64,000 nucleotides of DNA from Isoetes taiwanensis (taxonomy: Eukaryota; Streptophyta; Lycopodiopsida; Isoetales; Isoetaceae): positions 20,863,959 through 20,927,958 of the forward strand of contig JAJEKV010000008.1 in assembly GCA_021234155.1 (NCBI GenBank). Reading direction: 5' to 3'. The notes under the pieces are model-generated. The model searched no databases. It was not told the origin of the DNA and saw nothing but the letters and a program-made list of their open reading frames with translations. The position numbers and the translations under genes are program-made. This document shows positions 18,501 through 29,698 of this stretch, in pieces. The number at the start of each line of letters is the position of its first letter. Within the stretch, counting starts at the first letter, position 1.

Positions 18501-20610
18501 TTTTGAGAGAGACCTGGCATTTTTGTTTTTTTGGGCGATCTTTCTCTGGGGACTTAGCGCCGAGCATTTCAGTTTGGCGCTTGCTTTTACAAAGGTTTTT
18601 CTTACAGGATAACCCATCGCTGGCTTTATCGGCTTGTGTTGATCCGGCCGGGTTTTTCTTGGGTTCATCCGAGCTTGTGGACGCCAGTCTGTGATGGGCT
18701 TGTCCACGCCAGGCCATGGAGTTCTTTTACGTAATGAGCCCTAAAAACTCGGAAGACCGCTTTGTTGCCATTTCTTTGTTGGGGCGATGCCACTCAAAGA
18801 CTCGGTTTAGCAAGGCGATGGCTTTTCACGGTTTTGTGGCGGATGGGGTTTTCACGGTTTTCATGTGATGGCTTTACCAAGACGGTGATGGCTTTACCAA
18901 GACGATGCCACTCAAAGTCGTTTTTATCCGATGGTCCGACCTGCTTGAAAGAATGCGCAGAAACGGATGGATGTTGGAAACAATTCTTCAAACCGTAAAA
19001 ATTCCTTTGATCCAAATATTTGAGACAGAGCTTTAGCTGGAATAGCCGGCCAAATGCAGTTGCTTACCATGGCAAATAAATCTCGAGACCTAAGATGATG
19101 CATCTTGATTTACCTGAGAAGAATGCCACAGAAATAAGAAAAATCTGGTAAGGAGTTGATTCAAATATGGCAGCTGCATCTTAATCCCAGAATCAATGTG
19201 TGTAAAAGATTGTCAAATTTGCAAAAACCCCTTTGCTTGGGCGATGCTCTGTGTTTTCGTACAAAGTTTTGCAGCAAATAGAGCTTAGAAATGACCAGAC
19301 TGGCAGAAGTCGCATTCCTTCTGGCTTGAATGTTTGTTTAGATGCAGACTGTAAAGTGGTTTGCGCAGTGGGAAGGAAGACTTGTTCTTTAGCTTTGCCT
19401 GGTTACCAAGTAGTTATTTGCTCCACTGATCTTTGTAAAAGTCCTTTTACTCTGGAAACCAAGACAAACAGCAAATGTTTGCACCAGCAAAATCAAAGCA
19501 TATTCTGTTTGTGCTCATATTATGAATTATGTTGAATTTTGGTTTTCAGTTTATCCATCAACACTTGTAGCATACATAGCAAGGATTTGGTGATGGAGAA
19601 TGAGAGCACCTTCTATTTCTTCTTGTTGGCAATCATGGCTTAGCTTAAGAAGTCCCTTTTCTCAAATCCTTTAAGCTCTACATGCCAGGACAAATTAAAA
19701 GCAAGTATTTGTAGAAAGTATCTTCTATTTGTCCTCAACTATTCTGAGTGCTATTTATTGAAAGTACTTGCAGAAAGTATTCTGAATGCTATTTATTATA
19801 AGTATTCTGAATGCTAGTTATTTTTATTTGCAGAAAGTATTTTCTATTTGTCCTCAAAGTATCTTTAGGTTACAGCTAATGTATATGCTCTTGCACAAAA
19901 GACATTTCAAAGATTTATGTAAAAGTCTGCCCTTGCTGCAAGCAATGACAATTAGGCTAATTGTTTTCTTTTTTTGTTATGCAATTATACAAAGAAAATT
20001 GATTTGACATGTAGTAAACTGTGGCAATAATTTGGGGAGATTATAAACCCATCTTGATGCAGCAGATTTATTAGGGTAGTTAATTTTCAATGAGTTAATT
20101 GTTATAATCGCCTAATAGCTTGGCTTGATGCTTAGTGTTGCCACTTTTGAACCACAAGTTCTCATGGGATGGGCGGAAAACCACTTGAATATATTCAAGA
20201 CTTTTGGAAATGATTGGAAGAAAGTATCAGCCTACATGGAGTTCATGCAAGTAGATCATTTGGATCTAAAGATCCTTGCACCATCAAACAAGTAGATCAT
20301 TTGGATCTAAAGATCCTCGCACCATCAATTATGGTGGTTATCTTTCTACCAATTGCATTTTATATAACAAATAGTAAAGCCATGTAATGAGAATTAAACC
20401 CATCTCAAAAAACATCAGGATCTCCTCACTGCAAGCATCTTATATTCGAACCCTGGGCTATGCCCCGCAAACCATGCATACTTACCACTAGGACAAGCAT
20501 GGGTTATGTGGCAACTACTTTTGAAAGTTTTACTAGATGAGTAGAATGACAAAATGGTAGGCAAGACAATTTTAGACTGTAAAGTGGTTTGTAAAGTGAT
20601 TTCTTAGAAA

Positions 20611-20730
20611 GCAAAGGTGTATTCCGGAATACACATTTGCTTTCTCAGGAAAGCAAAAGTGTATTCCGGAATACACTTTTGCTTTCTCAGGAAATCCAAA
20701 GTGTATTCCAGAATACACTTTTGTTTCTAC
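20611..20730. repeat. TATTCCGGAATA palindrome group, right, with a 38-bp perfect palindrome
   Basis: Three units at 20611, 20649-20686 and 20690 are separated by GCTTTCTCAGGAAAGC, itself an inverted repeat. The middle unit is a perfect 38-bp palindrome centred between 20667 and 20668. Reading frames through it on both strands are shadows of this symmetry. Confidence 0.75.
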
Positions 20731-21204
20731 ATTTTTTGTTTTATGTGTTCTAGTGTTCAATTATTTACTTGTTTATTCTCTTATTTTTTATTCAGCCAGT
20801 AGAACGACAAACATGTTTGATGGAACAACTAAACGTGAAGACTTGGGACAGATACCCAGTTGCAACGTCTGACAAGCGTATTGTTCGATACACACCAAAT
20901 TTTGAGGGTACCTAATTGATGTACTGAAAAAAAAATAATTATTTTTTCTTCTCAATTTTGATGTTTTTGATATCTCACTTTCAGAGATTATGTATTCGTG
21001 TCTACATTTTGCCATTTTCAAGGGCGTTTCTTTGCAAAAAACAAACTTGTCACTTAATAAGGGGCCAAAATGAGGGGAAAAAAAAATTGAACCTTCTAAA
21101 ATTCTCAAGTTTATCCAAAAAAGGCCAATTTTAAGAGCATGGTGTTTTTTTTAAGGGAATCTTTGAAACGGGAGTTCTGCAACACTCCCGTTTAATTTGC
21201 AACC

Positions 21205-22038
21205 TTGTTATCAGCCTTGGTGAAGAAGCTGCCACAAGGGCATCATGTCTTTTTTGACCGTTACTTTACAAGTGTCAAACTGCTGCAGTGGTTATCTAAG
21301 AGAAAACAAGGTGGCACAGGTACTATAAACCCCAACAAGACTAAAATGTTTCCAATCAAACTTCTGAAACTTGATGGCAAGAAAAAAGAGATCCCAAAGG
21401 GTAGCCACAAGTTTGCATACAGCAGGGAGAATGGCATTGTTGTGAGTGCATGGCAAGACAAAGAAGCAATTCTTTTTGCTTCTAATGTCCATGGCATAGA
21501 TATGTCTACCGTTCTTCGTTTGGTGGAGAAGAAAAATCGTCAGGAGGTTGCTGCTCCAGAGATAGCAATAGCTTATAATGAGCATAAAGCGGGATGTGAT
21601 GTGCACAACAAAATGTGCTTGACATCAAATTACAGTTTGGAGAAGGAGATGATCTCTTGGAAGTGGTGGCACTCCCTCTTTTGGGGGATGCTAGATTATG
21701 TTTTGACCAATGCATTCATAATCTACAAGCATTGGAATCCAGCAATCACGCACTATGATTTCTTAAAATTGATATCAAATGATGTTGATGGAGCCAACTT
21801 GACAAGATCAAGCTTGCTGCATACTGGAACAAGGCATGCAACCTATTACAAATCCGAGGGCCAGCATAGGACATGTGTAATGTGTGCTGCCAACAGGATA
21901 ATAGAGATAGAAGCTGGTGTAGTGCATGAGACATGGCGAGCTCGAAGAACAAAGTTCTATTGTCCAATATGCAAGGTATACATTTGTCCAGGTGTTATAC
22001 AATTCGGAAATGTGGACTCCCCTGCTGGAGGATGTTAA
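21205..22038 (+). pseudogene. piggyBac transposase C-terminal half
   Basis: The frame runs 277 codons. It contains GHHVFFDRYFTS, the block with the second catalytic Asp of piggyBac, then GTGTINPNK, then IAYNEHKAGCDVHNK, the block carrying the third Asp. WWHSLFWGMLDYVLTNAFI follows, and a C-terminal cysteine cluster (HRTCVMCAAN, then KFYCPICKVYICPG) corresponds to the zinc-binding tail that binds the transposon ends. It stops cleanly about 770 bp before the right inverted end. This part is undamaged, but the missing first catalytic block upstream makes the gene inactive. Confidence 0.85.
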
Positions 22039-22809
22039 GAAAGCTGACATTGCTGTGAGAAAGGCTGATAGAGCAAGCAGGTATGAGATTTTATGTTTTA
22101 CATTGCTATTTGCTATTTTGCATTGCATGTCAAAATGTCATGGTTACTTTTTGCATGGCAGGGGCTCCAAGGGGTTAGTAGTAGGCCAAGGGCTCCAACG
22201 GCTCCAAGGGGCTTTTTAGACACATCTAAAACTTCCCTCAAGTTGAAATCAAGAGTGAAATGCTAAACTAAATTCAAGGCCAAAAAATATTTTTTGTTGA
22301 TAGAGATACTTTATGTATTATTAGTATGCCAAATTTGAGCTCGAAACTCACAACTTTGCAAAAGTTCTTGTTTATACATTGAAACTGCCTTCTGGGAATT
22401 AATATTGGTTTTCAGTAGACAGAAAACAGTTTTTACCCTGGCATGTTTGAATGGCGATATCTCCCTTCTTAGACTTCGGATTGAGATGAGGAGTTTTGGG
22501 TCTTTTTCTCTATCTCGTACAGAACAATATCATTATAACAAAAAAAAATCAAAAAAATCTTTTTGCCAAGACAGTGTCACTTCATATGAACTGGAAGGTT
22601 TTTGTACTTGACTCCCTCGACTTTGCCAGAGCATAACTCACAATAATGGGGTCGGGTACATTTTTGCATATTTTTCCCATGAAGCATGACCGACATATAT
22701 GAAGTTCTAGGAAGGGCTTGACTAGATTTTGCAAAATTGATTTTATACGAATTTTTTAGTGAACAGTTCAAATGGACCATTTCTGGTCCATCACCTGACC
22801 ATTCTAGTG
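22039..22809. other. 3' non-coding part of the piggyBac element
   Basis: No gene is seen. The last 90 bp contain the subterminal TGGACCATTTCTGGTCCA inverted words and the terminal GACCATTCTAGTG. Confidence 0.6.
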
Positions 22810-22813
22810 TTAA

Positions 22814-23780
22814 TAGCATGCTTTTTACCCTTTGATAGCTCACTTTTGCCCTTTAATAGCCCACCTTTGCCCTTTAATAGCCCACCTTAAGAACTACTAA
22901 AAATTGAGCTAAATGCAGGTCAATCGGGAGGTCGGGTGATCTAATGAAGGTCAATCGGGAGTATTAAGTGGTCCATTGAAGGGCTTTTGGTGGTCCATTG
23001 AAGGGCATTTGGGGGTCTATTGGTGTCAAAATCATACAACTTATTGCTTATACTGCCTGAATCTTCTTCAAACATTAAAATCTCTATCTCAAGGAATCAA
23101 ACCCATCTAGACTTTCATTTTCCCATTGAAGCACCACACTTCCTTAGTTGAATGAAAAGCATACATGCATTATCACAAATGAAATTACAAGCTTGAAACC
23201 AATCTGCAAGGAACTGCTCTTCTTCTTCTTCTTCTTCTTCTCAACATATCATTGTGAAGCACTTATGCCAGTAAACCATATATGTCTTGAAGTCGTTGAC
23301 AACATCAATTAAACCATAATGTCTGACAACAAAATTAGAATAAAATGGTGATTTAAAATGTAGGTCTGTGTTTTAATCCTCAATGTGATAATATTTCATA
23401 AGGTGTTGACATGGTCTTGCCAAATTGTTATAGTGTTGGGAAAAGCTATGTAGCAATTATTTCTTTTTGTTTGTGAATCAATGAACATTTATCTTTAAGA
23501 ATAGAATAGAATAGAATAGAATAGAATAGAATAGAATAGAATAGAATAGAATAGAATACAGTTTTTATCATCCACGGAGACCAATCGACCTATGGGACCC
23601 AAAAAGAGGCAAAGCAAATGTATTACTATCCGAATTGAAAAACCCACGCCCTGAAGGACTTTCGGGGGAAAAACTGTGACAGGAATAAGAATGTTGTCAA
23701 ACTGTACATGTAACTATCATGAGGGAAAAGAAATATGTACATATATCAGGCGAGTGTCCGAGGACTGAGCTGATCACCGT
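22814..23780. other. Flank of the piggyBac insertion with short repeats
   Basis: No gene is seen. The word TTTAATAGCCCACCTTTGCCC recurs with about 22-bp spacing at 22825-22890. GGTCCATTGAAGGGC occurs twice near 22970-23000. A CTT trinucleotide run lies at 23216-23240. Confidence 0.55.
23500..23558 (+). repeat. (AATAG)n microsatellite
   Basis: About 11-12 uninterrupted AATAG units. Short stretches of the same unit recur near 56740 and 60893. Confidence 0.9.
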
Positions 23781-23789
23781 GATCCATGA

Positions 23790-24936
23790 CCTCTTAAAGG
23801 TATGATCCCAGCATTCGCACTGAGGCCGTGCTCAATAGGCCAGGCCGGACCAGCTCTGCATAGCGTGACAGCTCTGAAGGGTATGACATTCGTCTTCCAT
23901 AGCTCCAACTTGGCAACGTCGACAAATCATGTCCTAGCGGGGCTCCCTAATCCATCTTCCCTTCTCAATCCTGAGATGGTGTGCACCTGTGCAGATAGAG
24001 GCAATAGATCTGCGCTTTTTCATGGGAAGATGGGTGCGCAAGTAGCGTTACAGGCCCCACTCCGACATGGGCTTTATGTGGCATTGGTAATAAATATGCT
24101 GTCTTGACCTGTTCAAGAGTGTTAGCATCTCACACCTTGCTAAGGAAGCATGTATCAAGGTACTGTCTGAGGCTGTGGCGGTCTGTCTCCGTTTGCACTT
24201 GGATGCACCTGTATTCCTGCATATTCTATCTGGCCAGCCACTGAGCTCTCTTTTCCTGCTAGCATGCCGTTAGGCACGGAGGCCCCATTGCCACGGTATA
24301 AGCGAGGTTACAGAGGGGAGTGACCACCCTTTGGAAGTAGATGATGTGTCTATCAAGGGCCCCCTTTTGAAGAGCCTCTCTCCTGCAATAGTATCTGGAA
24401 CTGTGGACTTTACCCCCAAGGCCTGTGCCAAGAAAGCTTTATGCACCTGTTCCAAGTCATTCGAAGTGGCAAGGGAAACCACCGGGCCTTAGACCACAAC
24501 CCCATACAAAAGCATAGGTTCAACTAGTACCTTGAATAGGTGTGTTTGGTGGGCCCAATCATACAGCTCCATCTTGTGGATGTTGTTTTGGCATAGAGTG
24601 CCTTCCAACCCGCTGCGATTCGTAACTAGATGGAATTGTCCCAGTTCATGGTAGACGGGAACTCCAACTCCAAATATCTGTAACTGGATATCACTTCGAT
24701 AGTTTGACCACGATAAGTGAGGGTTGGGGCTTTTGGTTGGCATGTGGACAATATGAGGACCACCTTGGTCTTGGCTAAGTTGACGTTCATATCAGTGCAT
24801 GGCAAAATGTGTCCAGGGCATCGAGATGGCGTTGCATGTCTGTCTGAGTTTGAGCCAGAAGGTCCACATCATCAGCATAGATCAGCTACCGGATGATCTA
24901 CTGTAAAACTTGAGCTCCTAGGATGACCAGAATGGG
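23790..24936 (-). pseudogene. LINE reverse transcriptase fragment, C-terminal part
   Basis: Read leftward the sequence gives ILVILGAQVLQ, LIYADDVDLLAQTQTDMQRH (YADD catalytic motif, complement of 24866-24887) and TLAKTKVVL. It continues with TLTYRGQTIEVISSYRYL, LFKVLVEPMLLYGVVV and NDLEQVHKAFL, in the order found in plant L1-like reverse transcriptases. Several stops and frameshifts make it non-functional. Its upstream part (IGIR-stop-GCPLSP) lies about 3.6 kb away at 28590-28660, separated by a tandem array. Confidence 0.75.
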
Positions 24937-27900
24937 CACGGGCGTAAACCGTAAACCAAGAATGCGAACAAGAACTGCGAAACCAGCCACGCGTCAATCA
25001 AACCAACTTTTACTGGTCTAGACTAGTCTTTTGACAGACTAGCTAGTTTTTGTCCCACTGCCAACGAGCAGCCAAAGTGGAGGACATGTATAGGCTTTTA
25101 AGTTCTACCACGTCGGGGATCATGGCCGTATAACCCCAGTAACCAACACCCAAAGCTAAACATACACTGGCCAGGGTTTGAACCCCTGACCAAGTGCACA
25201 TTCATTTTGGCATTACTAGGCCTATACCAACTCACCACACATCCGTTGGGCAAAACTTTGGCCATACATGCACACTTTGTAGGCGGGGATTAAATCCCCT
25301 TGAGGAAGTTTTCGGATCCTAGGGGCAACTCTAGGGGCATCGCTGAACCTAGCGTCACCAGCCTAGTGCCGCCTGCCACGTATGACTTTTTGGGCATCCT
25401 AGGACCAGAGGGCTTTTTAGACAGTAACCAGTAAACCAGCCACAGTAATCTGTAAACCAAACCAGCCACAGTAATCTGTAAACCAACTTTTACTGGTCTA
25501 GACTAGTCTTTTGACAGACTAGCTAGTTTTTGTCCCACTGCCAACGAGCAGCCAAAGTGGAGGACATGTATAGGCTTTTTAAGTTCTACCACGTCGGGGA
25601 TCATGGCGTATAACCCCAAAGAACCAACACCCAAAGCTAAACATACACTGGCCAGGGTTTGAACCCCTGACCAAGTGCACATTCATTTTGGCATTACTAG
25701 GCCTATACCAACTCACCACACATCCGTTGGGCAAAACTTTGGCCATACATGCACACTTTGTAGGCAGGATTAAATCCCGCCTTGAGGAAGTTTTCGGATC
25801 CTAGGGGCAACTCTAGGGGCATCGCTGAACCTAGCGTCACCAGCCTAGTGCCGCCTGCCACGTATGACTTTTTGGGCATCCTAGGACCAGAGGGCTTTTT
25901 AGACAGTAACCAGTAAACCAGCCACAGTAATCTGTAAACCAACTTTTACTGGTCTAGACTAGTCTTTTGACAGACTAGCTAGTTTTTGTCCCACTGCCAA
26001 CGAGCAGCCAAAGTGGAGGACATGTATAGGCTTTTAAGTTCTACCACGTCGGGGATCATGGCCGTATAACCCTAGTAACCAACACCCAAAGCTAAACATA
26101 CACTGGCCAGGGTTTGAACCCCTGACCAAGTGCACATTCATTTTGGCATTACTAGGCCTATACCAACTCACCACACATCCGTTGGGCAAAACTTTGGCCA
26201 TACATGCACACTTTGTAGGCGGATTAAATCTCACCTTGAGGAAGTTTTCGGATCCTAGGGGCAACTCTAGGGGCATCGGGCAACCTAGCGTCACCCAACC
26301 TAGTGCCGCCACGTGCCACGTGCATGACTTTTGGGCATCCTAGGACCAGAGGGCTTTTTTGAGACAAGAACGGTAAACCAACTTTTATGTCCAAGAATCA
26401 GAACCAACTTTTACTGGTCTAGACTAGTCTTTTGACAGACTAGCTAGTTTTTGTCCCACTGCCAATGAGCAGCCAAAGTGGAGGACATGTATAGGCTTTT
26501 AAGTTCTACCACGTCGGGGATCATGGCCGTATAACCCCAGTAACCAACACCCAAAGCTAAACATACACTGGCCAGGGTTTGAACCCCTGACCAAGTGCAC
26601 ATTCATTTTGGCATTACTAGGCCTATACCAACTCACCACACATCCGTTGGGCAAAACTTTGGCCATACATGCACACTTTGTAGGCAGGATTAAATCCCGC
26701 CTTGAGGAAGTTTTCGGATCCTAGGGGCAACTCTAGGGGCATCACGAACCTAAGCGTCCACCAGCCTAGTGCCACCGCCACGTATGACTTTTGGGCATCC
26801 TAGGACTAGAGGGCTTTTAGGCGGTAACCCGAAACCAGCCCGCGATGTCGTAAACCAACTTTTATGGTCTAGACTAGTCTTTTGACAGGCTAGTTTTTGT
26901 CCCATCGCCACGAAAGCAGCCAAAGTGGAGGACATGTATAGGCTTTTAAGTTCTACCACGTCGGGGATCATGGCCGTATAACCCCAGTAACCAACACCCA
27001 AAGCTAAACATACACCGGCCGGGTTTGAACCCCCGACCAAGTGCACATTCATTTTGGCATTACTAGGCCTATACCAACTCACCACACATCCGCTTGGGCA
27101 AAACTTTGGCCATACATGCACTTTGTAGGCGGGGATTAAATCCTTTGAGGAAGTTTTCGGATCCTAGGGGCAACTCTAGGGCATCACGAACCCTAAGCGT
27201 CACACCAAAAGTGGACGATGACTTTTTGGGCATCCCTGGACTAGGGGCTTTTAGACAAAGAACCAATTCCAGCCACAATGTCACCAACTTTTTATCGGTC
27301 TAGACTAGTCTTTTGACGGCTAGTTTTTGTCCCATCGCCAACGAAAGCAAAAAGTGGAGGACATGTATAGGCTTTTAAGTTCTACCACGCCGGGGATCAT
27401 GGTCAGATATAACCCAACCAACACCCAAAGCTAAACATACACCGCCGGGTTTGAACCCCGACCAAGTGCACATTCATTTTGGCATTACTAGGCCTATACC
27501 AACTCACCACACATCCGTTGGGCAAAACTTTGGCCATACATGCACACTTTGTAGGCGGGGATTAAATCCCGCTTTGAGGAAGTTTTCGGATCCTAGGGGC
27601 AACTCTAGGGGCATCGCTGAACCTAAGCGTCCACCAGCCTAGTGCCGCCGCCACGTATGACTTTTGGGCATCCTAGGACCGTGAGGGCTTTTTAGACAAG
27701 AACCAAAGAAACCAGCCACGCAGAATCAGTAAACCAACTTTTATCGGTCTAGACTAGTCTTTTGACGGACTAGCTAGTTTTTGTCCCATCGCCAACGAAA
27801 GCACCAAAGTGGAGGACATGTATAGGCTTTTAAGTTCTACCACGTCGGGGATCATGGCCGAGATAACCCAAGAACCAACACCCAAAGCTAAACATACACC

Positions 27901-28584
27901 GGCGGGGTTTGAACCCCCGACCAAGTGCACATTCATTTTGGCATTACTAGGCCTATACCAACTCACCACACATCCGCTGGGCAAAACTTTGGCCATACAT
28001 GCACACTTTGTAGGCGTGGATTAAATCCCCGCCTTGAGGAAGTTTTCGATCCTAGGGGCATCGCAACCCTAGCGCGTCACCAGCCTAGTGCCGCCTGCCA
28101 CGTATGACTTTTTGGGCATCCTAGGACCGTAGGGCTTTTAGACGGAAACCAAAAACCAGCCACGATGAATCAGTAAACCAACTTTTCTTTGGTCTAGACT
28201 AGTCTTTTGACAGACTAGCTAGTTTTTGTCCCATCGCCAACGAAAGCAGCCAAAGTGGAGGACATGTATAGGCTTTTAAGTTCTACCATCGCCGGGATCA
28301 TGGCCGATATAACCCAAAGAACCAACACCCAAAGCTAAACATACAATCGGCGGGGGTTTGAACCCCTCGACCAAGTGCACATTCATTTTGGCATTACTAG
28401 GCCTATACCAACTCACCACACATCCGTTGGGCAAAACTTTGGCCATACATGCACACTTTGTAGGCAGGATTAAATCCCGCCTTGAGGAAGTTTTCGGATC
28501 CTAGGGGCAACTCTAGGGGCATCGCTGAACCTAGCGTCACCAGCCTAGTGCCGCCTGCCACGTATGACTTTTTGGGCATCCTAG
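24937..28584 (-). repeat. Tandem array of about 8 tRNA-related (SINE-like) units, 430-480 bp each
   Basis: The landmark GGTCTAGACTAGTCTTTTGA recurs at 25015, 25495, 25951, 26416, 26866, 27297, 27746 and 28191. Read on the minus strand each unit contains TGGTGAGTTGGTATAGGC (A-box-like) and, about 54 bp later, GGTTCAAACCC (B-box-like), so a pol III promoter of tRNA ancestry is plausible. The array interrupts the LINE reverse transcriptase. GACCAGAATGGG is present at both borders (24925-24936 and 28585-28596), as expected for a target duplication. Copies 5-8 differ from copies 1-4 mainly at CTG/CAG sites. Confidence 0.8.
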
Positions 28585-28706
28585 GACCAGAATGGGGGAG
28601 AGAGGGCATCCCTATCGGATTCCGATACTGCTCCTGAATATCCCGGGGGTGTTAGCTCTCTATATATGGATATGCCATGTGCAGTTACTAGGTCCAAAAA
28701 AACCCC
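28585..28706 (-). pseudogene. LINE reverse transcriptase fragment, upstream part
   Basis: Complement of 28590-28660 reads SSIGIR, a TAG, then GCPLSPILV, the conserved G(V/I)RQGCPLSP motif of LINE reverse transcriptases with Gln changed to stop. It joins precisely to ILVILGAQVLQ at 24936 if the tandem array and one copy of GACCAGAATGGG are removed. Confidence 0.65.
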
Positions 28707-28735
28707 TTCATATACGAAAATTCTCAAAGAAAACC
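28707..28735 (+). repeat. 29-bp direct repeat, left copy
   Basis: Begins TTCATATACGAAAATT and is identical to 34934-34962. The two copies bracket a 6.2-kb purine-biased block. Confidence 0.85.
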
Positions 28736-29286
28736 GAAGTGAAGTGGTGTTCTCATTGAGCTTTGTAAATATCGTTGAGTACAAATTGATTCCCCAATAG
28801 GGTATAATTTTTGAAAAAATACTTGAAAATCTGCATGCTCCGAAACTAGACAATCATCGAGAGCCTGAGAAACTAGGGATACAAGATAAAAAATGATATA
28901 TCCACCGCATTGTCTATACAAAATGTGGGAAATGTGATGACTGCTTCTCATCGGGATGAAAAACCCCGCCCTTTCGGGTTTTCGAGGAAAACCCTAATGA
29001 GAAACAATCGCCAACACTCTTGAAGAATGCCGCTAGCATGCGTTCACCGAGATGATGACGCTGACAACCGAAAGAACTGCAAGAAAATGACCTACAATGG
29101 AATTTGAAAAGGAGAATAACCCGTTAGAAAGTTAGAAGCTCCAGGCATAAGCCTGTGCCAAAGTGCAAAAATCAAGAATATAATAGCACTCGGAGGCTCC
29201 AGGGCCACGCCGAGGAAGAAATAACAGCCGACCAATCGGGAACCATCCACGGAAAACCATCGCGGGAATCAACTGATTAGTGCTGT

Positions 29287-29474
29287 CTCGGAGGCTACAG
29301 CGCCATGCCGAGAAAAAATGAAATAACAAGTACTCTCGGAGGCTACAGCGCCACGCCAAGAAAAAATGAAATAACAAGTACTCTCGGAGGCTATAGCGCC
29401 ACACCGAGAAAGAATGATAAATATGCCTCGGAGGCTACTATGCCACGCCGAGAAAACATGAATAATGCACTTAT
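29287..29474 (+). repeat. 48-bp minisatellite with hairpin units
   Basis: Units start CTCGGAGGCTA at 29287, 29335, 29383 and 29427 (spacing 48, 48, 44), with a diverged unit at 29189. Within a unit CTCGG pairs with CCGAG and GGC with GCC, so each can fold as a hairpin. The length of 48 makes it open in frame as a 16-residue repeat, which is probably incidental. Confidence 0.8.
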
Positions 29475-29537
29475 AGAAACAAACGGAACGACTACCACCA
29501 TCAAGTGCAAACAATCCACCAAGGGAGGGAGGGTGAG

Positions 29538-29698
29538 GGAAACTGATAGGATAAAGAAGAAGGAGAAATCTAGCTCAAGAGAATGCCGATGATAGAACAA
29601 TGAAGAGAGGCTGAATAAATAGGAGGAGTGACAAAGGGACGTCCCCATCCAAGGAATGTCGGTTCTATTGCTGTCGCAATAGAACCGTGGCATTCCTA
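29538..29698 (-). repeat. Hairpin-bearing 160-bp segment, copy 1
   Basis: Nearly identical to 34779-34938. Bases 29660-29671 pair perfectly with 29676-29687 around a TGTC loop; GGAATG and CATTCC outside extend the stem after a small bulge. Read leftward it also has a TATTTATT box 45 bp after the hairpin. Confidence 0.8.

Larger units (their letters stand above)
17214..21203. mobile_element. About 4-kb TIR element nested in the piggyBac transposase
   Basis: The left end (GTTGCAATAGAAACGGGAG) matches the complement of the right end (CTCCCGTTTAATTTGCAAC) at most positions. Both ends have CAAAGATTCCC and AGAGC(T/)TAAAAT words in inverted orientation within 90 bp. Removing it brings SNRV next to LLSALVKKLPQG of the transposase. 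No target duplication is obvious. The inside contains no recognisable transposase, so it is probably non-autonomous. It holds the TTCCGGAA palindromes and a 41-bp tandem duplication (units at 20248 and 20289). Confidence 0.7.
14622..22809 (+). mobile_element. Complete piggyBac-superfamily DNA transposon with nested insertions
   Basis: The element is flanked by TTAA on both sides (14618-14621 and 22810-22813), the hallmark target site of piggyBac. Its ends are inverted: CACTAGAGTGGTC at the left matches the complement of GACCATTCTAGTG at the right with one mismatch. Both ends carry further subterminal CCTGGTCCA / TGGACCAGAA inverted words. Inside, a piggyBac transposase runs left to right, broken by stops, one deletion, a 231-bp MITE (16636-16866) and a roughly 4-kb TIR element (17214-21203). 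Without the nested elements it would be about 4 kb, a normal size. piggyBac elements are common in animals but sparsely recorded in land plants. Confidence 0.88.

Noticed and set aside
18325-18717. Two long minus-strand frames
   Set aside because: They overlap in different frames, run through TATTCCGG repeats and show no domain, so they are chance open frames in the nested insertion.
19233-19535. 100-codon plus-strand frame with several Cys
   Set aside because: No recognisable domain, no splice or promoter context, and it is located in the nested TIR insertion.
20572-20802. Peptide repeats VYSGIHFCF on both strands
   Set aside because: They are translations of the perfect palindromes, hence similar on both strands.
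23500-23558. CRISPR-like spacing of short repeats
   Set aside because: It is an uninterrupted AATAG microsatellite without spacers.
24937-28609. Many short frames with repeated LPLGSENFLK and GQSFAQRMCGELV peptides
   Set aside because: They are the same tandem unit translated repeatedly; the unit has pol III-like boxes and no coding signature.
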